Source: Lingula anatina (taxonomy: Eukaryota; Brachiopoda; Lingulata; Lingulida; Lingulidae). From it: DNA of 64,000 bases. The notes beneath the pieces were generated by a model that saw nothing but the letters and a program-made list of their open reading frames with translations, was not told where the DNA came from and did no database searches. Both the position numbers and the translations under genes were made by a program. Where the stretch lies: NCBI RefSeq assembly GCF_001039355.2, contig NW_019774092.1:548184-612183 (forward strand). The letters run 5' to 3'. Every line of letters begins with the position of its first letter. Positions within the stretch are counted from its first letter, which is position 1. Below are positions 1-12,208 of this stretch, one piece after another.

Positions 1-798
1 ACGTCTGGTTTAAAATTCACCCCTGGCAACGCGCTTTGCATATTTCCCACATTCTGAGTTAGCTGGACAGCAGCGGGATTAAATCCCGCGAGCTGCCGAA
101 TGGCGCGATACATCTTTGTAAGGATTTACAGTGCCCCGTTTAGGCACCTTCAAGATTACAAAACCAAAATGGCTACCAGCTCTAGCGTTAAACTGCCGTA
201 AAAAGATACTTGAGACTTTTACGACAACGAGTCCAACTAACGCAATCACGTTCCACCCAGCCTAGTCACGTCTACCCAAAATAGAGAAATCCTGCTGATA
301 AACAACAATATATGGTTTTAAGCCCACATCGGAATATCATGCCGTCGAACAGTTGTTCAATGCAGTTTTTCAGTCAAACAAGCCCAACCAACAACAACCA
401 ACATTAGCACCTACAAAACTAGAAATAAAAGCACTCTGAGAGCGCAGACCTCCACCAAGGCAGCAATTTTTATTATTGATTATTGATTGATTATTGATCC
501 AGATCACCACCAAAAACCAATCACTTCTAAGTTAACCCATTTCTGACCTACCCTGAAAATTTCATCGAAATTCATCCATACCTTTTTGAGTTATGTTGAT
601 GGCAGACAGACAGACAGACAAACTAGAGAAGCACTCAGAGAGCGCAGACCTCCGCCAAGGCAGCAAAGTCTCGATCCATTCAATTCCGTTTCACCCCTAA
701 ATTTTGGATATTTGTGATTACTGATTGATTATTGATCCGGATCACCACCAAAAACTATCTATAGGCCTAATCATCCGTTCCTTGGCCCACTTCTGACA
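1..798. repeat. Dispersed-repeat region, allelic copy of 800-1610
   Basis: No gene is visible. This stretch is repeated nearly base for base after the single N at 799 (base 8 corresponds to base 800), differing by a few SNPs and small indels. It contains a dispersed element whose head carries a GCGCAGACCTCC(A/G)CCAAGG motif (about 450 and 640), with a GATCCGGATCACCACC motif and a (CAGA)n run. The duplication probably reflects two haplotypes placed in series rather than a biological repeat. Confidence 0.75.
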
Positions 799-1179
799 NG
801 TTTAAAATTCACCCCTGGCAACGCGCTTTGCATATTTCCCACATTCTGAGTTAGCTGGACAGCAGCGGGATTAAATCCCGCGAGCTGCCGAATGGCGCGA
901 TACATCTTTGTAAGGATTTACAGTGCCCCGTTTAGGCACCTTCAAGATTACAAAACCAAAATGGCTACCAGCTCTAGCGTTAAACTACCGTAAAAAGATA
1001 CTTGAGACTTTTACGACAACGAGTCCAACTAACGCAATCACGTTCCACCCAGCCTAGTCACGTCTACCCAAAATAGAGAAATCCTGCTGATAAACAACAA
1101 ATTAATATATGGTTTTAAGCCCACATCGGAATATCATGCCGTCGAACAGTTGTTCAATGCATTTTTTCAGTCAAACAAG

Positions 1180-1845
1180 CCCAACCAACAACAACCAACA
1201 TTAGCACCTACAAAACTAGAAATAAAAGCACTCTGAGAGCGCAGACCTCCACCAAGGCAGCAATTTTTTATTATTGATTATTGATTGATTATTGATCCAG
1301 ATCACCACCAAAAACTAATCACTTCTAAGTTAACCCATTTCTGACCTACCCTGAAAATTTCATCGAAATTCATCCATAACTTTTTGAGTAATGTTGATGG
1401 CAGACAGACAGACAGACAGACAAACTAGAGAAGCACTCAGAGAGCGCAGACCTCCGCCAAGGCAGCAAAGTCTCGATCCATTCAATTCCGTTTCACCCCT
1501 AAATTTTGGATATTTGCGATTACTGATTGATTATTGATCCGGATCACCACCAAAAACTATCTATAGGCCTAATCATCCGTTCCTTGGCCCACTTCTGACA
1601 GTTCCTAAAATTTTCATCAAAATCGGCCCATAACTTAGTTTTTAGATTACTGATTGATCCGGATCACCACCAACACTTATCATCTGTTCCTTGGCCCACT
1701 TCTGACAGTTCCTGAAAATTTCATCAAAACCGGTCCATATGTACTTTTTGAGACATATGTTGATGACAGACAGACAGACAAGTAAACAACAAACAAACAA
1801 ACAGGAGTGAAAACATAACCTCCTTGGCTGAGGTAAAAATACCCT
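1180..1845 (+). repeat. Composite dispersed element with CCTCCGCCAAGG / CCTTGGCNGAGG ends
   Basis: Two head sequences with GCGCAGACCTCC(A/G)CCAAGG occur near 1240 and 1445. Each is followed by GATC(C)GGATCACCACCAAAA, a 'cttggcccacttctgaca' type block and a (CAGA)n tract. A single tail AACCTCCTTGGCTGAGG is at about 1818-1835. Head and tail are reverse complements over about 12 bases, so the unit resembles a short inverted-repeat element with a nested second copy. No coding capacity is seen. The superfamily is not determined. Confidence 0.6.
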
Positions 1846-2193
1846 GTCATATAAAGGACTAGTTTATTAATTTACTTTTGCGACGTAATAATTCAAACTT
1901 TTCTCCACTGTAATTCTTTTTATCATTCAAAAAGCGACATCACGGCGTAAAATAAAAAAAAAAAAAAACAGCAGCACTACACACTCTTTCTCAACATATA
2001 GGCCCATTTGAAGCAAAAAGAAAAGTGAAAATTGAAGTAAATGTAGGCGAATTAATTTTTTTCTAAAATCGGGTAACAGAAAGCAATATACCTATATTTT
2101 TGTATACATCATGGACATTTTTAAAAACTATTGCAATCATGCCTTGCTTGTACATGTCAGCCCCATTGGGGAAATTTCTGTAACGAAGGTTTC

Positions 2194-2224
<31 letters not shown>

Positions 2225-3381
2225 GTTTGTTTGTTACGAAAGCTCTATAAAAACCCTTTTGGATAATATTTATTACAATTAACGAAAATTAAACTGCGCA
2301 AAAGGGCTATTATGAGATGCATGTTTTTATTTGATTTCTTTCACAATGCCTAGTAACAAGGGTTTTGCAAATTACTTTCTAAGAGAATGCAGTTTTGCCG
2401 TGCTTCATGTACAACTTTTATCTGTGCCCTGTCACCATATCGTCTAGCATATCATAGATGACACTGAAGTGAAGATTCTATTTCAATTTTATTTTTTAAT
2501 TAAAAAAGCCAAAATATTACAGAAACATCAAACATATGAAATTGATGACCTATTAATGTCAAAAAGGAATTTTTTATATTTTTTCAAACCCAGCGTTACC
2601 GCAAGCTATTTATTAAGTTATTTAAAATAAACGTTCTAGACATTTTTCGCTACGTTAGACATAGGCCTAATGCTTGCTTTCTGATAAGTCGTAGATTTTC
2701 TACTTTAGTGAAAAATAAACTGGATCGATTGGATATATGCCAGCGACGGTACTGAAGGTTTAAAATTTTGTTCGTTCATGTTTTTTTGTGTGAAAAAATT
2801 ACATCTAGTAATCATTATAATTATTATTTTTGCTTCATTGTTGTTAATAAAGTACCACTTGGGCAAACGATTCTTCCGCTCGCTGACTTTTAATAGAACG
2901 ATAAAAAGTTAAGTGGACCTACATATTGAAAATGAATGCATAATGTAATGATACGATGGTATAAAGGTAAACAATTGCATAATGGGCATATACATGTAAC
3001 TTAAAATGTTCACTGATATGAAACTCATCCTTAACTTTACGTTTTCTAGTGAAATGAATGCAGATTTGTTTTATGTTAAAAAAAAATACATCAAAACTGT
3101 TTCATTCGCCAGATTCAATTGAAATACTGGCACTTTGTGCATCGCCTCCAAGTGCGCTTAATCAATGTATTCCATTTATGGAAATGGCCACATGACCTAC
3201 AGAATGATATAGGAAACTTAGCTCGTGCTTGTTACGAAACTTGAAGGAATAAAACATTTTGTTTGAAGTAAAACGTTTGCCAAATACAGTGTAATGAACC
3301 TTTGTTGTCTGCAAATTTGTTCTCAATAGGCCATAACATGAGACGTGGGAGCTGTTGTTGTGCATTCCATATCACGGGGAA

Positions 3382-3547
3382 CAGGGGCGGTTCCAGAGAT
3401 AATTTCTGACAGTCTTCCAAATTATCTTTCTTGATCCCTCCTCAATTTTGACCATTTTCCAACAGAAAACATTAGATACCATCAATGTAAACTTGAAAAT
3501 CTGACCATCTTCTGGAAGACCCAGAAGACCCCCTAAATCCGCCCCTG
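3382..3547. mobile_element. MITE with CAGGGGCGG terminal inverted repeats (copy 1)
   Basis: The element begins CAGGGGCGGTTCCAGAGAT and ends ATCCGCCCCTG, giving inverted termini of about 9-14 bases. The interior has two copies of a GACNATCTTCC/GACAGTCTTCC-like block and no open frame. Related copies are at 30386-30552 and 37236-37410 (with its allele at about 41342-41515). Termini of the CAGGGGCGGAT type are common in hAT-like non-autonomous elements; that superfamily label is inference, because a clean 8-bp target duplication was not confirmed. Confidence 0.65.
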
Positions 3548-3859
3548 GGGAAAGTGAGTTTATTGAAAGCATTAAATAAATAAATTAAATTAATAAATAT
3601 TTATTATATTATAATTTTTTTATCTTATAAAATAATAGTTATTATTATTTTGCCAATGGCACCAAAAAGTTCCCTTCACATAAGTCTACATGTACCCCCA
3701 GAAAACTTGTCTTCAATTTCAAACATCGGCACCAAGTGATCAGGCAAGGATATAACGTCCTACACGTTTCAGATTATGGTCAACAAGAGAAATACAAATT
3801 AACCAAACACGGGGCCCATTCCGGATGAAATATACATGTACATGTACATCCCTATACGT

Positions 3860-4135
3860 CCCCGCACCGGTACACCCCCACACCAATACTCCCCCGCACC
3901 GAAACTCCCCCGCAGTATCGATGCGGGCGCGCAATGATGTGGGGGAGTATCTGTGTGGGGGAGTAACGGTGCGCCTACATCGGCAATTTTACTGGGGATG
4001 TATCGATGCGCGGATCTATCGGTGTGGGGTCGTATCCATGCGCATAAAACACAAAAATTTACTAAGGGGGATTATTGGTGCGGGGGAGTAACGGTGTGGG
4101 GGAGTATCAGTGCGGGGGAGTAACGGTGCGTATCG
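3860..4135. repeat. G-rich degenerate minisatellite, inverted arrangement
   Basis: A 15-18 base degenerate unit, roughly GTGNGGGGGAGTANCG, occurs several times on the plus strand from about 3935 to 4130. The reverse complement form (CCCCCGCACCG...) occurs at about 3860-3915. The orientation switches near 3915-3935, so the two halves could pair. No protein is supported here. Confidence 0.6.
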
Positions 4136-5794
4136 AAATGACCCCAAATAAAGCACCATTTTTTTCCATATGGGTGCCGTGAAATTTAATATTATAGATG
4201 ATAGGATATATAATATTACAATTCATAATGAAAGACGTTAAAGTTAAGAAAGTTTTCTCCAGAAGCCTGCAGTACAAGCCAGAAAAATATCTGTGCATAT
4301 CTAGTGTAAAAATCTAGCCATTTAGAGGATAACACCAAGACCTGCCTGTGAAAATACATATGACAGATAATCAACAATACATAATGAAAAGCTTTGAACT
4401 TTGGACTTGTTTGTCAACGTTTTCTTTAAAGACATATTAAAAAGAATAAAATGGATCTAGAAAAAAAGAGTGTTCATTTAATATGGGAATGGTAATGACT
4501 CGACATTTTCAATGGGGAAAAAATTTTCAGAGACATGTTTAGAATCATTAAAAATATATTTTGTGTAGTAGTTGTGGTGCTTTTTCTGTATAGAATAGAA
4601 CTAACCCAACTAAAGGCGTCCTGGTTTACAGTTTTGCTACCTTCGAAGAATTTAAGACTTAAAAAAATAAAGTATCTGTAAAACTCACAATTTTCCCCCC
4701 ATTGTCATGATTGAATCAATACCGCAATAAGTAAAAAATGAGGGGTGGCATGAGAATTACTCAAATGTTATGATTGCAAAATATCCTTTATTGTAAAATT
4801 TTATTACATGATTGTACATATAGTTGGTTCCAATCTACGTACAAAATTTATCTAAATTATACCTTTGAAGCCGTCATGTTTCTCAAATTAGTGATTTGGA
4901 CTTCACAATTATTTCAGTATCCTTTTGAAAATAAATTTGAGCCAAGATTCATTTAATATATCATTTGGCAGTTACAAGTACCCTCACATTTAGAGTATAT
5001 ACCTGCATGTACATGTCCAAGATGTACAGGGGTACCTACAGTACATGTATACTGGCAATTACTTGTATGTACATGTATGCCATACATATATTTTCATAAG
5101 ACACAAGTACTGTGCTATGCTATATATAATTGAAGATGCTATACATGTTTGCATATGCATATGCTTGAAGGGTGCTAGTATGTCAAGTGTAAAAATATAG
5201 TATTTCTTAAAAATTTAGTTCCAACATCTTGATAAAATTCTAGTTCATTTGACAAGTGACCAAAAAGAAATCTAAAATGGAAGTTTAATAATTCAATTTA
5301 TTTAACCTCTTAATAAGTGATCGTTTAAACAAAATGGATCGTTTTTAATACTTATCACACATGTATTAAATGTATATATAATTGCACCGCCCTCTTTTTG
5401 CTTTTTTTCTATTTCCTTCAAATGACATATTTTCAATGTAGATGATGTAATAATGGAACCAAAAATAACTTATAATACATGGATCTTGTCAGAGCCTGTT
5501 TTTAATCAAATACTACCTACCACCAATTATCATGTTTCTCTTTTTAATTTTTTCCAGAATATTACAGAGATATGGCAATCCTCTTTGCAAAATATCAAGC
5601 CTACTTTAAATTGACAGCAAATATGCTGCTAACTGCAATAATGCTGCAAACTTTTCATTTTGCTAAGGGAAGTGTCAGGATAAGAGGATCAATGGTTGAT
5701 TTGTTGGAGTAAAAAATACAAGAAAAATAAGTAAAGCATAATGTTTTTCATGGGTAAATCTTCTACTACAGAAACTGTGCATCTTTATGGTTCC

Positions 5795-5991
5795 TTAATC
5801 TCCAGAGTACTGCAAAAATGATTTCACAGTTCCTTGAATTTTCTCCCTTCCTTTGAGGTCCACAAGCTCAATGACTACCAAACCACACTGGGCAATTCCC
5901 CCAACCTGCTGAACTAGTTCCACTGCAGCAGCCATAGTCCCTAAAACAAAAAGAACAAAGTGTTATGAACTAAAAACAAAACTGGGCCCAA

Positions 5992-6037
<46 letters not shown>

Positions 6038-8238
6038 ACAAAAAAAAAAAAAAAAAAAAAAAAAACTTACATCAGTTTCCTGGGTAGGATTACCATGAGA
6101 GTGCTGTAACACTGTTCCTGATAGGGTAAGATGTGCGCATGTGACCATGTTACATTGGTAATTAATCCAAGATTATTTGAAAGGGGGGATGAACGGTGCC
6201 ATTTGGTCCAGTTTAGAACTATGATTCAGATGGTCAAAATTCTAATTTCAAGGGGGGAGGATTGGTGTTATTATTTTCAGAAATCAAAAGGGGGGGGGGG
6301 GGGGGGGGCAGGCACCCCCATTACCCCCCCCAAAAAAAAAAAAAAAAAAAACCACCAGTGTGAGTGCACATGAATTTGAGGGTACTGTAATAGTTTTTTC
6401 CTTCCCTCTGCCCCTCCCATGCCTTTAACCCATATCACATCTTATCACAATATGTATAGTTAGNTCTGGTATGTTTCAGCTTTCATAATTAAACGGCAAG
6501 CTTGCTTAAAAATCTAATAAAAGTTGGAAATGCCTAGCATTGGTCAGTAGCCTTATTTTTCAAACATTAAGGGGTTGCTTCTGACATATCAGAAATGACT
6601 GGCTGGTTAAGGGAAGAAGAAATTTGACGAACATATTTCCTTTCCTCTTTGTAACATCTAGTTAACCAATCTGTTTTATAATGTTGCCTGCATTGACCAC
6701 AGGCGTATTATTTTACTGACATACAATGTTTATGCAGATTTCATTCGTTTAAAATCTTTTTCAGCTGAAAAACATAATTTACCATCTTTTTACCTGCCTT
6801 TTCCGTGCCGTTTTGGTGGCTATTTTGCTATTTCTATTAAAATGACTTGCAGATTATGTGAAAGAACCCCTAATAAACACCACCTCTGTATTTGTATAAA
6901 CATGCAAATAGACTTTAAAATCAAGAATCTTCACGCACTGTATATAGTTTGATGTAAATTGCTATGAATACATATGTAATTTTGCGTAAAAATTGGCAGC
7001 CATTTTGGGTTACGAAAAGTGCCAATGTCCCAGAAGTTAGTAAAGCCAAGCTAAGTTGACTTTTCTGACCAAGAAAGGGACATTTCTTTTTCAAACAATT
7101 ACAGAAAACAACTTAGTGTTGTTCAACTATGGGACCAATTAGATTGGTAACCTGCTACTTACGCCCTCACCACACATAAGTTGAATATTAAACAAGCAGA
7201 TAATGGTTGTGTAGGAAAAAAGCTAACGAAAAATCACGATGAACGGAAAAATCAAAGAAGAAGATGCCGTTAATTAGACTGATGATACTAGAAATATGCT
7301 GATTTTGCTGATTTACTTTACCCTTTGCCTCTTGGCGGCCATTTTGTTTTTCTATCAGTAACAACGACGTGCTAGATTTCTTGTGCCCTACTGTGTTCTT
7401 CCGACATGAAACACATTCACAACAGCCACAAATAAAGTATATCCGTCGACTTCTGGTTGTTTTTCTGTTTTTCCTCAAAAATTGACGGCCATATTGAAAT
7501 TGCTCAATGTCTCGGAAGTAGCAATCAAGCTAATTATACCTTTCTAACCCTAAAGGATGCACTTCTGTAATAAAAAATTACGGAAAAGAAACATTACAGA
7601 GTTCGACTATTGTTCCTGTAGTAGAACGTGGATATTTGTCATCCTAAATTGTGCAATATCACCCAGTGACGTCATCGTGACGTCATCATTGCTCTCATAG
7701 ATGTGCACAGTGAGCGTACGTTTTTAAAATCTATTTATGATATCATAATTAGTATTGTTAGTGCTCGTTTTGATGAAATCTGAATGTACATAAAATGCTG
7801 AGTCAGCATATTTAAGAAAGCGTCTCATCCGGGTACTTGTGAATTTTGGAGTTGCCCCCCGATCCAAAATTGACAAACACCTAAGGGTCATTCATCGTGG
7901 AAAGTTTCATGCTTTTATCAACTTTTGCACAATTCTGGATATAATTTGGACTTAACCGCCTGACTAGTACCTCCAGTTGCCAAAAGATCATCCACTATCA
8001 CCACCTTCTGGCCTGGTTTAAGGCTGTTTTTCTGCATCTCAAATGTGTCCTGAAAAGCATTTTGAGAATGATATTGAAAAAGTAAACGTTGAATCAAGAA
8101 TGTTGAGGAAAACTCTCCCCACCCCACAAGTTTCCGTGTTTTTGAACATTACAAAGCTCAATTAAACTCTCCTTGATACAAACAAAAGAGGAAATCACCC
8201 TCCAAAGGAGGCCAATTCCCATCTCTGGTACACTGTAT

Positions 8239-8286
<48 letters not shown>

Positions 8287-9391
8287 ATTATAACAGTATG
8301 TCTTTACATGGAACTAGGTATATCTGTATGTACTATATTACTATGTACTGTTGTACTATATGTCAAGCTGCATCACCAGACACATGAATATGAATAATAA
8401 AGTAGTACTGAGCATGTTGTTTCAGACCCTTCTTCACAGCTCTATGCATGTCTTATATTCACTGATATACCAGAAAGAGATGAGCTTCCCGAAGAGTCTG
8501 GAACTCGGCTCTTGGTAGAGTCAATTGTGAAATTAAGGCACACTTACAGTTCCATATTCCAGCTGATAAGTCACCTGTACAAGTTCACCTGGCAGTTTAC
8601 CCTTCTTACGCACTGGCACAAATGACACATTCAATTCCTGTGCTATCATTGGACCATAAAGGAATCCCCTGGACTCCAAACCAATAATGCCTTCACAGTC
8701 AGGGTGAGCATCTTTAACATACTCTGACATCAGAGAGATTAATCCTTTAAAAACATCAGGGAAAGTCAACACTGGGAATAAGTCTCTGTGAAATATAAAA
8801 AGGAAAATAAATCAGGATTTATGGTGCATCAGCATGTTGTTTCACCTGCAGAAATTAAATTTTATCTTTGACCATATGTCCATTTTACTGCTTCACAATT
8901 CTCATTCTATTGTAATACAATAGACTACTACATAGTATACTTATATTCATGTACTATGTACTACATAGTACATGAATATACTGGTAAGTATACATCAAAA
9001 GCAGAGGAGCATTTTTAACAAATTTAACAATATTGCCATCACTTCAGTTGGATAAATACTGTAGGGCTGTTTTGGGTAAACAACTGTATAATTACTAATA
9101 TGTCTGAATTCAGGTAAAAATAATTCAATTGTCAATAATGATCAATTAGTGCTCAAACAAAACCCATGCTTACATTGTCCATAATAGGATAAACGTCAAC
9201 ATGAATTCTGCTAAACTTGCTCGTGTACAGTATACATGTAAGTACTTGCACTCGAGTCGAATGCTGAATATCACATAAAAAGAGAATAGTTACCACTAAA
9301 TTGAGTACCTGAATAAAATGCCCTTTTTAGGGAAATCCGGAATTGCTGCAACTTTTTCCTTGACACGCTCTAGTCTTTTATCTGTAGACAT
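5795..9391 (-). CDS. APRT: Adenine phosphoribosyltransferase (APRT), complete across an assembly join
   Basis: Cytosolic purine salvage enzyme: adenine + PRPP to AMP + pyrophosphate. Four minus-strand coding exons are supported by splice sites and continuous phase: 9309-9391 (ATG at 9391), 8548-8785, 7971-8049 and 5795-5940 (TAA stop at 5795). They total 546 nt, 181 aa, the normal APRT length. The PRPP-binding loop [13 protein letters not shown] falls at residues 123-135, split by the last intron. The family motif around [11 protein letters not shown] is in exon 2, and exon 4 ends with [11 protein letters not shown], typical of APRT C-termini. The single N at 6464 separates exon 4 from exons 1-3, so exon 4 may come from the other haplotype. 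The gene is otherwise intact. A copy of exons 1-3 follows at 16085-17492. Confidence 0.93.
5996..6066. repeat. (CA)n microsatellite plus poly-A
   Basis: About 20 CA units run directly into a poly-A tract inside the last APRT intron. Confidence 0.9.
6465..7965. other. Extra sequence in the last APRT intron of one allele
   Basis: In the allele at 16080 the exon 3 donor is followed at once by sequence homologous to 6380-6463. Here the donor GTAC is followed by unrelated sequence back to the N at 6464. The block has an internal diverged repeat (about 7000-7135 and 7480-7615, both with a 'caatgtc(c/t)c(a/g)gaagt' core) but no recognisable protein. It is probably an insertion private to this haplotype; its other end is not in the contig. 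Confidence 0.5.
8240..8284. repeat. (CA)n microsatellite in APRT intron 2
   Basis: A CA dinucleotide run in intron 2. The allelic position at about 16350-16395 is a TA-rich run, one of the differences separating the two copies. Confidence 0.9.
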
Positions 9392-9861
9392 ATCTTGCAA
9401 CGTAAGTTCTCTGAGAGTTTTGAGTTATTTGTAAAGGGAGGAAAGAATCGCTCACATTCAAACCGCGCGTACAAAGTTGACACATTACAAAAAGTATTAC
9501 CATATATTTTCCAATTTTGACTGATTTTACCTTACTTGAATGCATGATTTTCTACACAAAAGAAATATATAATGATATAATGTAAATATAATTATCAATG
9601 TATAAATGAATGCAACGTAGTACTTTACTCAATTAACACGTGATAGTCCTACTTTAGGGGACAGATGATATGTGTGAGTGTAGTAGCACTTCACCAGAAA
9701 GAACCCAACAAGCGATCGCAAGAGTACCTAGAAAACGGGTGTAGCGGTAAGGCTCTGTTAACAATTCAGTGCAATATATAATATAATATTTTAATGCCAT
9801 TCACGTTTTCAATTTTCTAAAGCTTAAGAATTTAAAAAGAAGGAGTGTGTTTGTTTACATG

Positions 9862-9925
9862 TATTTAAGGACGGGCTACCGGAGACTCCACTGTCAAACC
9901 CAACGACAACAGAACACTTCAACAG
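9862..9925 (+). promoter_or_regulatory. Candidate promoter and 5' UTR exon of the CD109-like gene (allele 1)
   Basis: A TATTTAAGG box at about 9862-9870 precedes a GC-richer stretch ending in a good splice donor AACAG/GTAGGC at 9925/9926. It is conserved at 17962-18025 in the other copy. It points away from APRT, whose start codon is about 470 bp away, suggesting a divergent promoter. Joining it to the acceptor at 29554 is inference: there is no transcript evidence and the intron would be about 11.5 kb. Confidence 0.35.
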
Positions 9926-10133
9926 GTAGGCGCATGTATCACAGGCTTATACTGGGGCTCACCTGTATACATTGTAGACACAACACTTGAGTTTTTCAGC
10001 CAGGAGTACATGTTAACAAGAGTTGTTGCGTTGTTGCCTGGTTATGCTGAGTTTGGTACTAGTATGCAGGCACGTTCAACAAATTTCATTTTAGAAAGGT
10101 TTATTACTATATATAGTACGTGTTTTTTTCCCT

Positions 10134-10280
10134 TGGGGTGAAGGGGTGTGGGTGGGGTGAAGGGGTGTGGGTGAAGGGGTGTGGGTGGGTTGAAGGGGTG
10201 TGGGTGGGGTGAAGGGGTGTGGGTGAAGGGGTGTGGGTGGGGTGAAGGGGTGTGGGTGGGGTGAATGGGTGTGGGAAGGG
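10134..10280. repeat. GGGGTGAAGGGGTGTGGGT minisatellite (VNTR)
   Basis: About eight imperfect copies of a roughly 18-19 base G-rich unit. The allelic site at 18234-18280 has only two to three copies, so the array is length-variable between the two haplotypes. Confidence 0.85.
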
Positions 10281-10858
10281 TGAACTCCTTTTATGCAGCA
10301 CTAGAATGTGTCAAGGCACTAGGAAAACACGGACTGAAAGGTTGTCATATTTCAAAAAAAAAAAAAATCCTAGATAACGGGCTATATCACTTCAGTGGTA
10401 CGTGTAACTGCATGTGGAGACTGATCAAGTGAATAAACAGATTCTTAACCCCCAGATACCAGACTCTCTGATGATATGTTGAAACAGTTTATTTATTTTT
10501 TTTTAATTTTTCTTTTTTTTTTTTTAGCCTTGGCTCCCTGTAAAATGAATCTCATATCCTAGGGATGACAGTGAAGGATCTGCTGAAATAATTGCAATAT
10601 ATGACAAGGCTTAGACCAAATTTTTATAATTTACTAGTTACAATAATATGGAAGTTCTAGTATTTTAAGCATTTTATTTAGTTTAATTTTTGGGGCTAAA
10701 AGTAGTTTAACGTAATATTATGGTGTCAGAAATGTTTGATTCTTCAATTGTTTTAAAGATAACACCTTTTAACAGGAATGCAGGTATTTGATATTTTTAT
10801 GCTTTTAGAAGCAAATCCTTGAAATTGGAGAAAATGTGCTTTTTGTCAATTCAGAAAT

Positions 10859-10887
10859 TCTCTTTCTCTCTCCCTCCTCCTCCTCTG

Positions 10888-10922
<35 letters not shown>

Positions 10923-10923
10923 T

Positions 10924-10959
<36 letters not shown>
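10859..10959. repeat. (CT)n(CA)n compound microsatellite
   Basis: A pyrimidine CT run passes into CA repeats. The allele at about 18855-18929 is shorter. Confidence 0.88.
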
Positions 10960-10961
<2 letters not shown>

Positions 10962-12158
10962 GACAAATGAGAATAAAATGTCTGCTTTCCTTATTTATGT
11001 AATTTGAACTTGTTCCCTTAGTTTCATAACCTAGTAACCTAGTAACCAGTTTATATATTGCTTATGTACTACCTAAGTTATTGAAATTTGAAATTTATAT
11101 TCAAAAAATTTAAAAACCACAGTGTACAAAATGCAATTTGTTGGCTGAATGCAAATTTATCAGCTGTTTATTATTAGCTTTACCCTGAGGCTTTATCAGA
11201 AACCAGCTTTTTAACTTGTATGAAAAATAACAGGTTTAAGCGACTTTCATTAATCTTTACAGGTGAGATTAGGGGAGTTACCTGTCATGATACAAAAAGA
11301 GGAAAGTAAACCAGTTAATCAACTTTACACTTATAACCTGTTATGTATATTGAGTGACATCCAAGGATATAAAATGACCCTGTACTTGTACCATTAAATA
11401 TTTGACTTTGAAAGGAGATTTTTAAAATTAAGTTACTGTTTCATTAGATTTTATCCAACCATATGTTCTTTTGACTAGTAAATGTACTTTTTCATTTAGA
11501 AATACCTCCCCTTCCACAGGGCAATTGATTTTGTGGTAAAAAAAAATGCTGTGCTTTAAAAATATGCGTACAGAAATTGTTAAGCCATCATGTTAAAAGC
11601 ATGAACTGTTGAATTATATATGGCACTTAATTCCTAGTCTGGCAGCATGCCAAGCCACGGAGAGATGATAAAGTAAAGTGTATTTCATGCCACTTAATCT
11701 AATATAATGTAAGTTGTCTTGGTTTTTATTACTTTCATATATAAAAGGCTCTTTATTTGCTGTTTTATTGTATGAGATAGCTTTTTGAAACAGATGACTT
11801 AGTCGAGTAATTGAACAGTTCAGTGTTTTAAAGAAGAAGAAAATATCTGTTGTCAAATCAGTCAGTGTTGAAATGGTAGGTGATAAGCATGTTTTCAATA
11901 TATTCATCCCATGGATTAAACTAAACATGTTTTATAAGTTGTTTTGTTCAGTCTCTCTGTCTAATAACCCTGTAAGTGTAGACAGGTCACACAAGCATAT
12001 TTTTTTTTATCATATAACAAATCATAAAAGGAAATTAATTGAGCTTACAAAAGTATGTTTTCATTGATATTTCAATATCAGCATTTGTAAAGAAAAAAAG
12101 TGTGGTGTGAACATAATGTAAAATTTTGCAAAGTCATACTTGGTGCTCATCCAGGTTC

Positions 12159-12208
<50 letters not shown>

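Larger units (their letters stand above)
1846..5794. other. Gene-poor AT-rich region
   Basis: I see no exon-like open frames with recognisable protein similarity and no RNA gene. It includes a poly-T tract (about 2198-2224), one MITE (3382-3547), a G-rich minisatellite in inverted arrangement (about 3860-4130) and many TACATGTA-type short palindromes around 5000-5170. It lies downstream of APRT on the minus strand, so its right end may hold the APRT 3' UTR. Confidence 0.6.

Noticed and set aside
5963-6373. Frames over the CA repeat, poly-A and poly-G/C tracts
   Set aside because: Low-complexity translation (poly-Phe, CVCV, poly-Gly/Pro) inside an APRT intron.
7188-7478. 96-codon minus-strand frame in the APRT intron block
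   Set aside because: No recognisable domain, and part of it lies next to a diverged internal repeat of the same block. Probably chance.
10107-10301. Pro/His/Thr-rich frame over the GGGGTG minisatellite
   Set aside because: Pure translation of a VNTR; the array changes length between alleles.
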